From positions 1 to 64,000 of the forward strand of contig NZ_UUIS01000067.1 in NCBI RefSeq assembly GCF_900589395.1: 64,000 nt of DNA, given 5' to 3'. The notes beneath the pieces were generated by a model. It was not told the origin of the DNA. It made no database searches and worked only from the letters and a program-made list of their open reading frames with translations. A program made the translations under genes and the position numbers. Of this stretch, positions 51,472-59,356 are shown one piece after another. Position 1 is the first letter of the stretch. Each line of letters starts with the position of its first letter. This DNA is from Pseudomonas viridiflava. GTDB lineage: Bacteria > Pseudomonadota > Gammaproteobacteria > Pseudomonadales > Pseudomonadaceae.

Positions 51472-53577
51472 TTGCCGAGCATAGACGCCCTCGCCGATCG
51501 CCTCTCAGCCTACCTCAGCAAGGACCAGGTCAATCTGGTCCGCCGGGCGTATTTCTACGCCGAGCAAGCCCACGACGGCCAGCGCCGGCGCAGCGGCGAA
51601 GCCTACGTCACCCATCCCCTGGCGGTTGCCAGTATCCTTGCCGACATGCACATGGACCATCAGAGCCTGATGGCTGCAATGCTGCATGACGTGATCGAGG
51701 ACACCGGCATCGCCAAGGAAGCGCTCAGCGCGCAGTTCGGCGAAACCGTGGCCGACCTGGTCGACGGGGTCAGCAAGCTGACCCAGATGAACTTCGAGAC
51801 CAAGGCCGAAGCGCAGGCTGAAAACTTCCAGAAAATGGCCATGGCCATGGCTCGCGACATCCGCGTGATCCTGGTCAAGCTGGCCGACCGCCTGCACAAC
51901 ATGCGCACCCTAGAAGTGCTGTCCGGTGAAAAACGCCGGCGCATCGCCAAGGAAACCCTCGAAATCTACGCCCCCATCGCCAATCGCCTGGGGATGCACA
52001 GCGTGCGTATCGAATTCGAGGACCTGGGTTTCAAGGCCATGTACCCCATGCGCTCCTCGCGCATCGGCCAGGCGGTCAAGCGTGCCCGTGGCAACCGCAA
52101 GGAACTGGTCAACAAGATCGAAGAATCGCTGAGCCACTGCCTGGCCGTGGACGGCATTGCCGGCGACGTCAGCGGGCGTCAGAAGCACCTCTATGGCATC
52201 TACAAGAAGATGCGCGGCAAACGCCGGGCCTTCAACGAGATCATGGACGTCTACGCGTTCCGCATCATCGTCGACAAGGTCGACACCTGCTACCGGGTGC
52301 TGGGCGCGGTGCACAACCTGTACAAGCCGCTGCCGGGGCGTTTCAAGGACTACATCGCCATTCCCAAGGCCAACGGCTACCAGTCGCTGCACACCACGCT
52401 GTTCGGCATGCACGGGGTGCCCATCGAAATCCAGATTCGTACCCACGAAATGGAAGAGATGGCCAACAACGGCATCGCCGCGCACTGGCTGTACAAGTCC
52501 AGTGACGACGAGCAGCCCAAGGGCTCGCATGCCCGCGCCCGGCAATGGGTCAAGGGCGTGCTGGAAATGCAGCAGCGCGCCGGCAACTCGCTGGAGTTCA
52601 TCGAAAGCGTCAAGATCGACCTGTTCCCTGACGAGGTCTACGTCTTCACGCCCAAGGGCCGGATCATGGAGCTGCCCAAGGGCTCCACGGCCGTGGACTT
52701 TGCCTATGCCGTGCACACCGACGTGGGCAACAGCTGCATCGCCTGCCGCATCAACCGCCGCCTGGCACCGTTGTCCGAGCCACTGCAAAGCGGCTCGACC
52801 GTCGAAATCGTCAGTGCGCCGGGCGCGCGGCCGAACCCGGCCTGGCTCAACTTTGTCGTCACCGGCAAAGCCCGCACGCACATTCGTCACGCCCTGAAAC
52901 TGCAGCGCCGCTCCGAATCCATCAGCCTGGGCGAGCGCCTGCTCAACAAGGTGCTCAACGGCTTCGAAACCAGCCTGGACAAGATCGCCGCCGAGCGCAT
53001 CCAGGCCGCGCTGTCCGAATACCGGGCGCAAGTGCTCGAAGACCTGCTTGAAGACATCGGCCTGGGCAATCGCATGGCCTATGTCGTGGCTCGCCGCCTG
53101 CTGGGCGAGGGCGAGCAGTTGCCCAACGCCGAAGGCCCGCTGGCCATTCGCGGCACCGAAGGCCTGGTGCTCAGCTATGCCAAGTGCTGCACGCCGATTC
53201 CGGGCGACCCGATCGTCGGCCACCTGTCGGCCGGCAAAGGCATGGTCGTGCACCTGGAGAACTGCCGCAACATCAGCGAAATCCGCCACAACCCGGAAAA
53301 GTGCCTGCAGTTGTCCTGGGCCAAGGATGTCACCGGCGAGTTCAATGTCGAGCTGCGCGTCGAACTGGAGCACCAGCGCGGCCTGATCGCCCTGCTGGCC
53401 AGCAGCGTCAACGCCGCCGACGGCAACATCGAGAAAATCAGCATGGACGAACGCGATGGCCGTATCAGCGTGGTCCAACTGGTGGTCAGCGTGCACGACC
53501 GCGTGCACCTGGCCCGCGTCATCAAGAAGCTGCGCGCATTGCCTGGCGTGACCCGCATCACGCGCATGCGCGCCTAG
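51472..53577 (+). CDS. spoT: Bifunctional (p)ppGpp synthetase/hydrolase SpoT
   Basis: This is a 701-residue protein. The HD hydrolase region is near residues 45-150 (YVTHPLAVA, HDVIEDT). The synthetase domain follows (FKDYIAIPKANGYQSLHTT), then TGS (VYVFTPKGRIMELPKGST) and a C-terminal ACT domain. It makes and mainly degrades ppGpp. A TTG at 51472 is the start, with GGAGG seven bases upstream. Confidence 0.97.
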   Translation: MPSIDALADRLSAYLSKDQVNLVRRAYFYAEQAHDGQRRRSGEAYVTHPLAVASILADMHMDHQSLMAAMLHDVIEDTGIAKEALSAQFGETVADLVDGVSKLTQMNFETKAEAQAENFQKMAMAMARDIRVILVKLADRLHNMRTLEVLSGEKRRRIAKETLEIYAPIANRLGMHSVRIEFEDLGFKAMYPMRSSRIGQAVKRARGNRKELVNKIEESLSHCLAVDGIAGDVSGRQKHLYGIYKKMRGKRRAFNEIMDVYAFRIIVDKVDTCYRVLGAVHNLYKPLPGRFKDYIAIPKANGYQSLHTTLFGMHGVPIEIQIRTHEMEEMANNGIAAHWLYKSSDDEQPKGSHARARQWVKGVLEMQQRAGNSLEFIESVKIDLFPDEVYVFTPKGRIMELPKGSTAVDFAYAVHTDVGNSCIACRINRRLAPLSEPLQSGSTVEIVSAPGARPNPAWLNFVVTGKARTHIRHALKLQRRSESISLGERLLNKVLNGFETSLDKIAAERIQAALSEYRAQVLEDLLEDIGLGNRMAYVVARRLLGEGEQLPNAEGPLAIRGTEGLVLSYAKCCTPIPGDPIVGHLSAGKGMVVHLENCRNISEIRHNPEKCLQLSWAKDVTGEFNVELRVELEHQRGLIALLASSVNAADGNIEKISMDERDGRISVVQLVVSVHDRVHLARVIKKLRALPGVTRITRMRA

Positions 53578-53600
53578 CCAAAGCCCCTCAAGGAGTTCTC

Positions 53601-53981
53601 ATGACCAAGACCGTCATCACCAGCGACAAGGCCCCTGCCGCCATCGGCACCTACTCCCAGGCCATCAAGACAGGCAACACTGTCTACATGTCCGGGCAGA
53701 TTCCGCTGGATCCCAAGACCATGGAACTGGTCGAAGGCATCGAAGCGCAGATCACTCAGGTGTTCGAAAACCTCAAGTCGGTGGCTGAAGCGGCGGGTGG
53801 TTCGTTCAAGGACATCGTCAAGCTGAACATCTTCCTGACCGACCTGGGCCACTTCGCCAAGGTCAACGAGATCATGGGCACCTACTTCCAGCAGCCTTAC
53901 CCGGCCCGCGCCGCCATTGGCGTAGCAGCGTTGCCACGCGGCTCGCAGGTCGAGATGGACGCTATCCTGGTCATCGAATAA
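53601..53981 (+). CDS. ridA: RidA-family enamine/imine deaminase
   Basis: This is a 126-residue YjgF/RidA protein: APAAIGTYSQAIKTGNTVYMSG at the start, the conserved Arg in YPARAAIGVAALPRG, and EMDAILVIE at the end. It hydrolyses reactive 2-aminoacrylate-type intermediates. The ATG has AAGGAG six bases upstream and follows spoT by 23 bases. Confidence 0.96.
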   Translation: MTKTVITSDKAPAAIGTYSQAIKTGNTVYMSGQIPLDPKTMELVEGIEAQITQVFENLKSVAEAAGGSFKDIVKLNIFLTDLGHFAKVNEIMGTYFQQPYPARAAIGVAALPRGSQVEMDAILVIE

Positions 53982-54038
53982 ACCTCCCCGGGCGCCGCAC
54001 CGGCTGCGGCGCTCACCCAGTAAAGGAAGGACTCTGCT

Positions 54039-54776
54039 ATGCGCCGTGCGCTCGCCCTCTCGCTGTTGGCCGCACTCGTTACTGGCTGCGCCAGCCACGT
54101 CGACCGTAACCCCGACGGCACCTGGATCAACCAGACCGCCATCGATGCCGCCGTCAGGGATGGCAACCTGCGCCAGGCCCTGCTGGCCAATGGGCCCAAC
54201 CTGGAATGGCAAGTCAACACCAAAGCCAGCCAGGCCTCGTACTCCAATGGCTTCGAACTGGGTGAAGGCAAGATCACCAGCGCGGCCGACGGCAAACTGC
54301 GCATCGACTTCTACGGCAATTTCGCCGAGGACCTGCGCGTGGACGACGGCGAGCTGATCCAGGCCGCCAGCGAATCCGGGCCCGAGCAGCATTTCGTCAA
54401 GCCCTCCACCCCGACGCCTGCCGATGCCCCTCCGGGCAGCAGCTTCGAAAGCGCGCTGTACGGTGCCTTCATGGGTGGCAAGTGGACCATCGTCAGCGGC
54501 GAGGGCCAGGGATCGACCGTGCAATTCATGCCGGATGGCGCCGTGCAGGGCCTGGGCGACAACGACCGCTACGCGCTGTGCCTGGCCGGTGATTGCGCGG
54601 CCATGAGCGGCGAATACGACAGCATGTGGCTGGAACGGGCCGAACAGGGCGCGCCATGGATCTTCGTGCGCAAGGGCAAGCGACTGGAAATCTTCCAGGC
54701 AGTCAACACCGCCGGCACTGACGAAATGCCTCAATTGCGTCCGGGCCAGAGCCGCTGGGTGCTCGAAAAGCAGTAA
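54039..54776 (+). CDS. Lipoprotein of unknown function
   Basis: This is a 245-residue protein with lipobox VTGCASH (Cys about residue 17). No catalytic motif was recognised. The middle holds repeated Gly/Asp-rich strands, and two Cys (CLAGDC) near the C-terminus may form a disulphide. It follows ridA and is followed by the triple REP array. Function unknown. Confidence 0.85.
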   Translation: MRRALALSLLAALVTGCASHVDRNPDGTWINQTAIDAAVRDGNLRQALLANGPNLEWQVNTKASQASYSNGFELGEGKITSAADGKLRIDFYGNFAEDLRVDDGELIQAASESGPEQHFVKPSTPTPADAPPGSSFESALYGAFMGGKWTIVSGEGQGSTVQFMPDGAVQGLGDNDRYALCLAGDCAAMSGEYDSMWLERAEQGAPWIFVRKGKRLEIFQAVNTAGTDEMPQLRPGQSRWVLEKQ

Positions 54777-54789
54777 CCCACGCCACCTT

Positions 54790-55106
54790 TGTAGGAGCGC
54801 GCTTGCCCGCGACCGGCTGCGTAGCAGTCGTAAATTTGTGGCGTTTCGCAGATTTTGCGAGCGCTACGCACTCGGTCGCGGTGGTCCGGCATTCTGGCAA
54901 GCGCGCTCCTACACGCGCAGATGCGTAGCCGTTGTGGATTTGCAGCGTTTCCGGGATTTTGCGAGCGCTTGCGCACTCGGTCGCGGGCAGAGCGCGCTCC
55001 TACACGCGTAGATGCGTAGCCGTTGTGGATTTGCAGCGTTTCCGGGATTTTGCGAGCGCTACGCACTCGGTCGTCCGAGTGCGGCCCAGGCCAAGCGCGC
55101 TCCTAC
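54790..55106. repeat. Tandem array of three long REP-type elements
   Basis: Three elements follow one another: 54790-54914, about 54905-55003 and about 54998-55106. The second and third share a ~50-base identical stretch that starts with ATGCGTAGCCGTTGTGG, at 54921 and 55012 (91 bases apart). The last three bases of the array form the stop codon of the reverse-strand gene. The region between 54777 and 55102 contains no gene. Confidence 0.88.
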
Positions 55107-55954
55107 GGGCGCAGCAGCGCCGCATACCCCGCCTTGTAGTCCGCGTAACGGGGCACCCAGCCCAAGGCGCGGGCACGGGCGTTGCTGCAGCGCTTGCTGC
55201 CGGCGCGGCGCAGCGTTGCCTGCTCGGCCCACTCGGTCACCCCCAGGTATTCGCGCATCCAGGCCACCACCTCCGCCAGCGGCACCGGCGCGTCATCGAC
55301 ACCCAGATAGCAGTCCTGCAGCAGCACGCCTTCGGCATCGGCCTTGAGCAGGTAGGCCAGCAACCCGGCGGCATCGTCGGCATGAATGCGATTGCCGTAC
55401 ACCGGCGGGTCGATCGCCACGCTGTAGCCCTGGCGCACCCGGCTCGACAGGTCGCTGCGCCCCGGACCATAGATCCCGGTCAGGCGCACCACGCTGGCCG
55501 GCCAGCCACTGTCGAGCGCTACCCGTTCAGCTTCCAGCAACACCTGGCCGGAAAACCCGGTGGCCTCGGTGGCCGAGGTTTCATCGACCCATTCACCGTG
55601 CTGCTGGCCATAAACGCTGCTGCTGGAGACAAAAATGACCCGGCGCGGCGCCTGGCCGGACAGGCGCAGCCAGTCGAGCGCATGTTCGAGCCCCTCGACA
55701 TAGGCCTGCCGATAGCCTGCCTCGTCGCGCTGGGTGGGCGTGGCGCAATACACCAGGTAATCGAGACTGCCGGTCGGCCACCCGGCCGGCCGCTGCGTGG
55801 CGAAAAGATCGCCTGCAACACCGGCAACGCCTGCCGGCAAGGCAGAAATGTCGCGCCGCAAACCGTGCACCTGCCAGCCCAGAGGCAGCAATTGCAAGGC
55901 CAGGCGCGAGCCGACATCGCCGCAGCCGGCGATCAGTAGCGAGGGGGCAGGCAT
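55103..55954 (-). CDS. NAD-dependent epimerase-like protein (YeeZ family)
   Basis: This is a 283-residue extended SDR. The NAD-binding motif is LLIAGCGDVGSRLALQL at the N-terminus. It has the SSSVYGQQHG active region with Ser and Tyr, and RLTGIYGPGR. The substrate is unknown; the family is often called nucleoside-diphosphate-sugar epimerase-like. The ATG at 55954 has GGAG seven bases upstream. The stop TAG lies inside a REP arm. Confidence 0.88.
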   Translation of the reverse strand: MPAPSLLIAGCGDVGSRLALQLLPLGWQVHGLRRDISALPAGVAGVAGDLFATQRPAGWPTGSLDYLVYCATPTQRDEAGYRQAYVEGLEHALDWLRLSGQAPRRVIFVSSSSVYGQQHGEWVDETSATEATGFSGQVLLEAERVALDSGWPASVVRLTGIYGPGRSDLSSRVRQGYSVAIDPPVYGNRIHADDAAGLLAYLLKADAEGVLLQDCYLGVDDAPVPLAEVVAWMREYLGVTEWAEQATLRRAGSKRCSNARARALGWVPRYADYKAGYAALLRP

Positions 55955-56059
55955 TGCATCTCTCCGCATGAAAGGAAATCGAAAACCATCATCTTTACCG
56001 GGACTTTACCGTTTAAACGCAATTTATTCGCAGAAAGATACATTATTACTTTAGTTAAC

Positions 56060-56078
56060 AAGAACGATTTGCAATAAT
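56060..56078 (+). promoter_or_regulatory. Candidate Fur box upstream of exbB
   Basis: AAGAACGATTTGCAATAAT agrees with 11 of 19 positions of the GATAATGATAATCATTATC consensus by hand count. It lies about 85 bases before the exbB start, and iron-dependent control is usual for exbBD-tonB. The match is partial, so this is a candidate only. Confidence 0.4.
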
Positions 56079-56162
56079 GGCAGCCGTTTGTCCAAGCACC
56101 AGCGTCCGGCGCCCATGCGGCGACGCAAATGTCCTTACATCTACACTTCAGGTCCGGCCAGC

Positions 56163-57149
56163 ATGACTCGCAATCCAACACCCGCCTCGCCAACCACGCT
56201 TCCCAGCCTGACACGCGCCTGGCGCGCTGTTGCCGCCATCGTGCTGAGCCTGATGCTCGCCCCGGCGTTCGCCGACCAGGCCCCGCCTGCATCGACCAGC
56301 GCCGCTGCACCGGCTGGCGCGACCGCACCGGCACCTGTGCCTGCCGTCGCCGCACCGGGCATCCCCGCCGCCCCGGTCAACGCCGACCCTGCTGCCGACC
56401 CTGACGCACTGGCCGGTGAAAACAGCCTGGGCATGTCGTCCCACGACCTGTCGCCGTGGGGCATGTACCAGAACGCCGACATCGTGGTCAAAGCGGTCAT
56501 GATCGGCCTGGCCATCGCCTCGATCATTACCTGGACCATCTGGATCGCCAAGGGTTTCGAGCTGCTGGGCGCCAAGCGCCGCCTGCGCACTGAAATTGCC
56601 AGCCTGAAAAAAGCCCGCACCCTGAACGAAGCCAGTGCCAGCAACGGCAAGGAAGGCACCCTGGCACACCTGCTGGTGCATGACGCACTGGAAGAAATGC
56701 GCCTGTCAGCCAACAGCCGTGAGCGCGAAGGCATCAAGGAGCGCGTCAGTTTTCGCCTTGAGCGCCTGGTCGCCAATTGCGGCCGGACCATGAGCATCGG
56801 CACCGGCGTGCTGGCCACCATCGGTTCCACCGCCCCCTTCGTCGGCCTGTTCGGCACTGTGTGGGGCATCATGAACAGCTTCATCGGCATCGCCAAGACC
56901 CAGACCACCAACCTGGCCGTAGTCGCCCCCGGCATCGCCGAAGCCCTGCTGGCCACGGCCCTGGGCCTGGTCGCCGCCATTCCGGCCGTGGTCATCTACA
57001 ACGTGTTCGCCCGCTCCATCGCCGGCTACAAGGCCCAGGTGTCCGACGCCTCGGCGCAGGTCCTGCTGCTGGTCAGCCGCGACCTGGACCACCTGCCAGA
57101 GCCGACCGAGCGCAGCCAACAACATCCGCATCTGGGCAAGGTGGGCTAA
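56163..57149 (+). CDS. exbB: TonB-system energy protein ExbB
   Basis: This is a 328-residue protein with a signal-like N-terminus (WRAVAAIVLSLMLAPAFA) and an Ala/Pro-rich linker. Three membrane segments follow, with the ExbB core SIGTGVLATIGSTAPFVGLFGTVWGIMNSF and GIAEALLATALGLVAAIPAVV. With ExbD it forms the proton channel that powers TonB. The N-terminal extension is typical of Pseudomonas. The ATG at 56163 is chosen over an upstream ATG. Confidence 0.96.
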   Translation: MTRNPTPASPTTLPSLTRAWRAVAAIVLSLMLAPAFADQAPPASTSAAAPAGATAPAPVPAVAAPGIPAAPVNADPAADPDALAGENSLGMSSHDLSPWGMYQNADIVVKAVMIGLAIASIITWTIWIAKGFELLGAKRRLRTEIASLKKARTLNEASASNGKEGTLAHLLVHDALEEMRLSANSREREGIKERVSFRLERLVANCGRTMSIGTGVLATIGSTAPFVGLFGTVWGIMNSFIGIAKTQTTNLAVVAPGIAEALLATALGLVAAIPAVVIYNVFARSIAGYKAQVSDASAQVLLLVSRDLDHLPEPTERSQQHPHLGKVG

Positions 57150-57152
57150 AAC

Positions 57153-57578
57153 GTGGGCCTGCATCTTAACGAAGGCGGCGACGATCTCGCCGAGAACCAC
57201 GAAATCAACGTCACGCCGTTCATCGACGTCATGTTGGTCCTGTTGATCATCTTCATGGTCGCCGCTCCCCTGGCCACCGTCGACATCAAGGTCGACCTGC
57301 CGGCGTCCACGGCGCAACCGCAACCCAGGCCCGAGAAGCCGATCTTCCTCAGCGTCAAGGCCGACAAGAACCTGTACCTGGGCAACGACATGGTCACCCG
57401 CGAACAGATCGGCCAGGTCCTGGACGCCCGGACCCACGGCAAGAAGGACACCACGATCTTCTTCCAGGCCGACAAGGGCGTGGACTACGGCGACCTGATG
57501 GAAGTCATGAACACCCTGCGTGCCGCCGGCTACCTGAAGGTCGGACTGGTGGGCCTTGAGACGGTTGGGAAAAAATGA
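57153..57578 (+). CDS. exbD: TonB-system energy protein ExbD
   Basis: This is a 141-residue protein with one membrane segment (about 25-45, INVTPFIDVMLVLLIIFMV). The channel Asp in FIDVMLV is present, and a periplasmic domain follows. It starts with GTG, three bases after the exbB stop, and overlaps tonB by four bases. Confidence 0.96.
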   Translation: MGLHLNEGGDDLAENHEINVTPFIDVMLVLLIIFMVAAPLATVDIKVDLPASTAQPQPRPEKPIFLSVKADKNLYLGNDMVTREQIGQVLDARTHGKKDTTIFFQADKGVDYGDLMEVMNTLRAAGYLKVGLVGLETVGKK

Positions 57579-58321
57579 TCACCATGCGCCAAACACTGAC
57601 GCGCTACAGCGGTAGTCTGTTGTTGGTGCTGGCCGTGCATGCCATCGCAGTGCTTCTGGCCCTGCGCTGGCCGGCATCACAGGCAATCGAATTGCCGCCG
57701 CCCGCCATGATGATCGAACTGCCGCCGTTGCCCGAGCCTTTGCCACCGCCTCCTGCGGTCGTGCAGGCGCCGACGCCACCTGCGCCTGAGGAAGAGATTC
57801 CCATGCCGGAGGTTGCCGAGGCACCCAAGCCGGAAATCGTCGTACCCAAGAAGGTCGAAAAGCCCAAGCCGAAACCTCAGCCGAAGAAACCGATCGAGAA
57901 GAAGCCCGAGCCGCCCAAGGAACAGCCTGTCGCCGAGAAGCCGGTAGAAGCACCGCCCGCTCCGAAGGTCGAGAAGGCCGCTGCACCGACCGCACCGCCA
58001 AGCCCGCCATCGCCCCCGAGCACGGCGTTGCCGAGCTGGCAGGGCGATTTGCTGCGCCACCTGGCCAAGTACAAGAAGTACCCCGAGGACGCCCGTCGCC
58101 GTGGCATGCAAGGGGTGGCACGTCTGCGCTTTGTGGTCGATGCCGAAGGCAACGTCCTGTCGTACTCGATTGCCAGCAGCTCGGGCAGCCCGTCACTGGA
58201 CCGCGCCACCATGGAGATGATCCGTCGTGCGCAGCCTGTGCCCAAGCCGCCGGCCGAAGTGTTGAACAACGGATCGATCGAAATCCTGGCGCCGTTCGTG
58301 TATTCGCTGGATAAACGTTAA
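57575..58321 (+). CDS. tonB: TonB
   Basis: This is a 248-residue protein: one membrane segment (about 14-32) and a long Pro/Lys/Glu-rich region (about 40-145). The C-terminal TonB domain starts near YPEDARRRGMQGVARLRFVV. It transmits energy to TonB-dependent receptors. The ATG overlaps the exbD stop (ATGA), so translation is coupled. Confidence 0.97.
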   Translation: MITMRQTLTRYSGSLLLVLAVHAIAVLLALRWPASQAIELPPPAMMIELPPLPEPLPPPPAVVQAPTPPAPEEEIPMPEVAEAPKPEIVVPKKVEKPKPKPQPKKPIEKKPEPPKEQPVAEKPVEAPPAPKVEKAAAPTAPPSPPSPPSTALPSWQGDLLRHLAKYKKYPEDARRRGMQGVARLRFVVDAEGNVLSYSIASSSGSPSLDRATMEMIRRAQPVPKPPAEVLNNGSIEILAPFVYSLDKR

Positions 58322-58412
58322 ATCGATTTTTTGATACACCGGTGCACCTCTGATAACGTGCGTCTATCGATTGCAGCCGCTATGCTTGGGCGCAACTACA
58401 TGGACGCACGTT

Positions 58413-59336
58413 ATGACTCTCACCGAATTGCGCTATATCGTCACGCTCGCCCAGGAACAGCACTTCGGCCATGCCGCCGAACGCTGCCATGTCAGCCAGC
58501 CGACCCTGTCGGTCGGTGTCAAGAAGCTTGAGGACGAGCTGGGCGTGCTGATTTTCGAGCGCAGCAAGAGCGCCGTGCGCCTGACCCCGGTCGGCGAAGG
58601 CATCGTCGCCCAGGCCCAGAAGGTCCTTGAACAGGCCCAGGGCATTCGTGAGCTGGCCCAGGCCGGCAAGAACCAGTTGACCGCCCCGCTGAAAGTCGGC
58701 GCCATCTATACGGTCGGCCCGTACCTGTTTCCTCATCTGATTCCACAACTGCACCGGGTCGCCCCGCAGATGCCGTTGTACATCGAAGAAAACTTCACCC
58801 ACGTCCTGCGCGACAAACTGCGCAACGGCGAGCTGGACGCGATCATCATCGCGCTACCGTTCAACGAAGCCGATGTCCTGACCCTGCCGCTGTACGACGA
58901 ACCCTTCTATGTCCTGATGCCGGCCAACCATCCCTGGACGCGCAAGCCGACCATCGATGCCTCGGCCCTGAACGACAAGAGCCTGCTGCTGCTCGGCGAA
59001 GGCCACTGTTTCCGCGATCAGGTTCTCGAAGCATGCCCTACACTCACTAAAGGCAGCGAGGCCGCCAGGCACACGACCGTGGAATCCAGTTCGCTGGAAA
59101 CCATCCGCCACATGGTCGCCTCGGGACTGGGCGTGTCGATCCTGCCGCTCTCGGCAGTCGACAGCCACCACTACGCGCCCGGCGTAATCGAAGTGCGGCC
59201 CCTGACGCCGCCTGCGCCGTTTCGTACCGTGGCCATCGCCTGGCGTGCCAGTTTTCCGCGGCCCAAGGCCATCGAGATCCTCGCTGATTCCGTGCGCCTG
59301 TGTTCGGTTGCCCGGCCCAAGGCACAAGCGAGCTAG
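58413..59336 (+). CDS. oxyR: OxyR, peroxide-sensing LysR regulator
   Basis: This is a 307-residue LysR protein with an N-terminal helix-turn-helix (HFGHAAERCHVSQPTLSVGV). The redox pair is in GEGHCFRDQVLEACPTL: two Cys nine apart, at the positions of Cys199 and Cys208 of OxyR. It activates catalase and peroxidase genes on oxidation. The ATG at 58413 is the family start; the frame is open upstream. It is followed after 20 bases by recG. Confidence 0.97.
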   Translation: MTLTELRYIVTLAQEQHFGHAAERCHVSQPTLSVGVKKLEDELGVLIFERSKSAVRLTPVGEGIVAQAQKVLEQAQGIRELAQAGKNQLTAPLKVGAIYTVGPYLFPHLIPQLHRVAPQMPLYIEENFTHVLRDKLRNGELDAIIIALPFNEADVLTLPLYDEPFYVLMPANHPWTRKPTIDASALNDKSLLLLGEGHCFRDQVLEACPTLTKGSEAARHTTVESSSLETIRHMVASGLGVSILPLSAVDSHHYAPGVIEVRPLTPPAPFRTVAIAWRASFPRPKAIEILADSVRLCSVARPKAQAS

Positions 59337-59356
59337 GCAGGAGCGGCAAGAGCAAC

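Noticed and set aside
54790..55106. Tandem repeats as a possible CRISPR array
   Set aside because: Units are ~91-120 bases with inverted REP arms and no short repeat-spacer pattern; no cas genes nearby.
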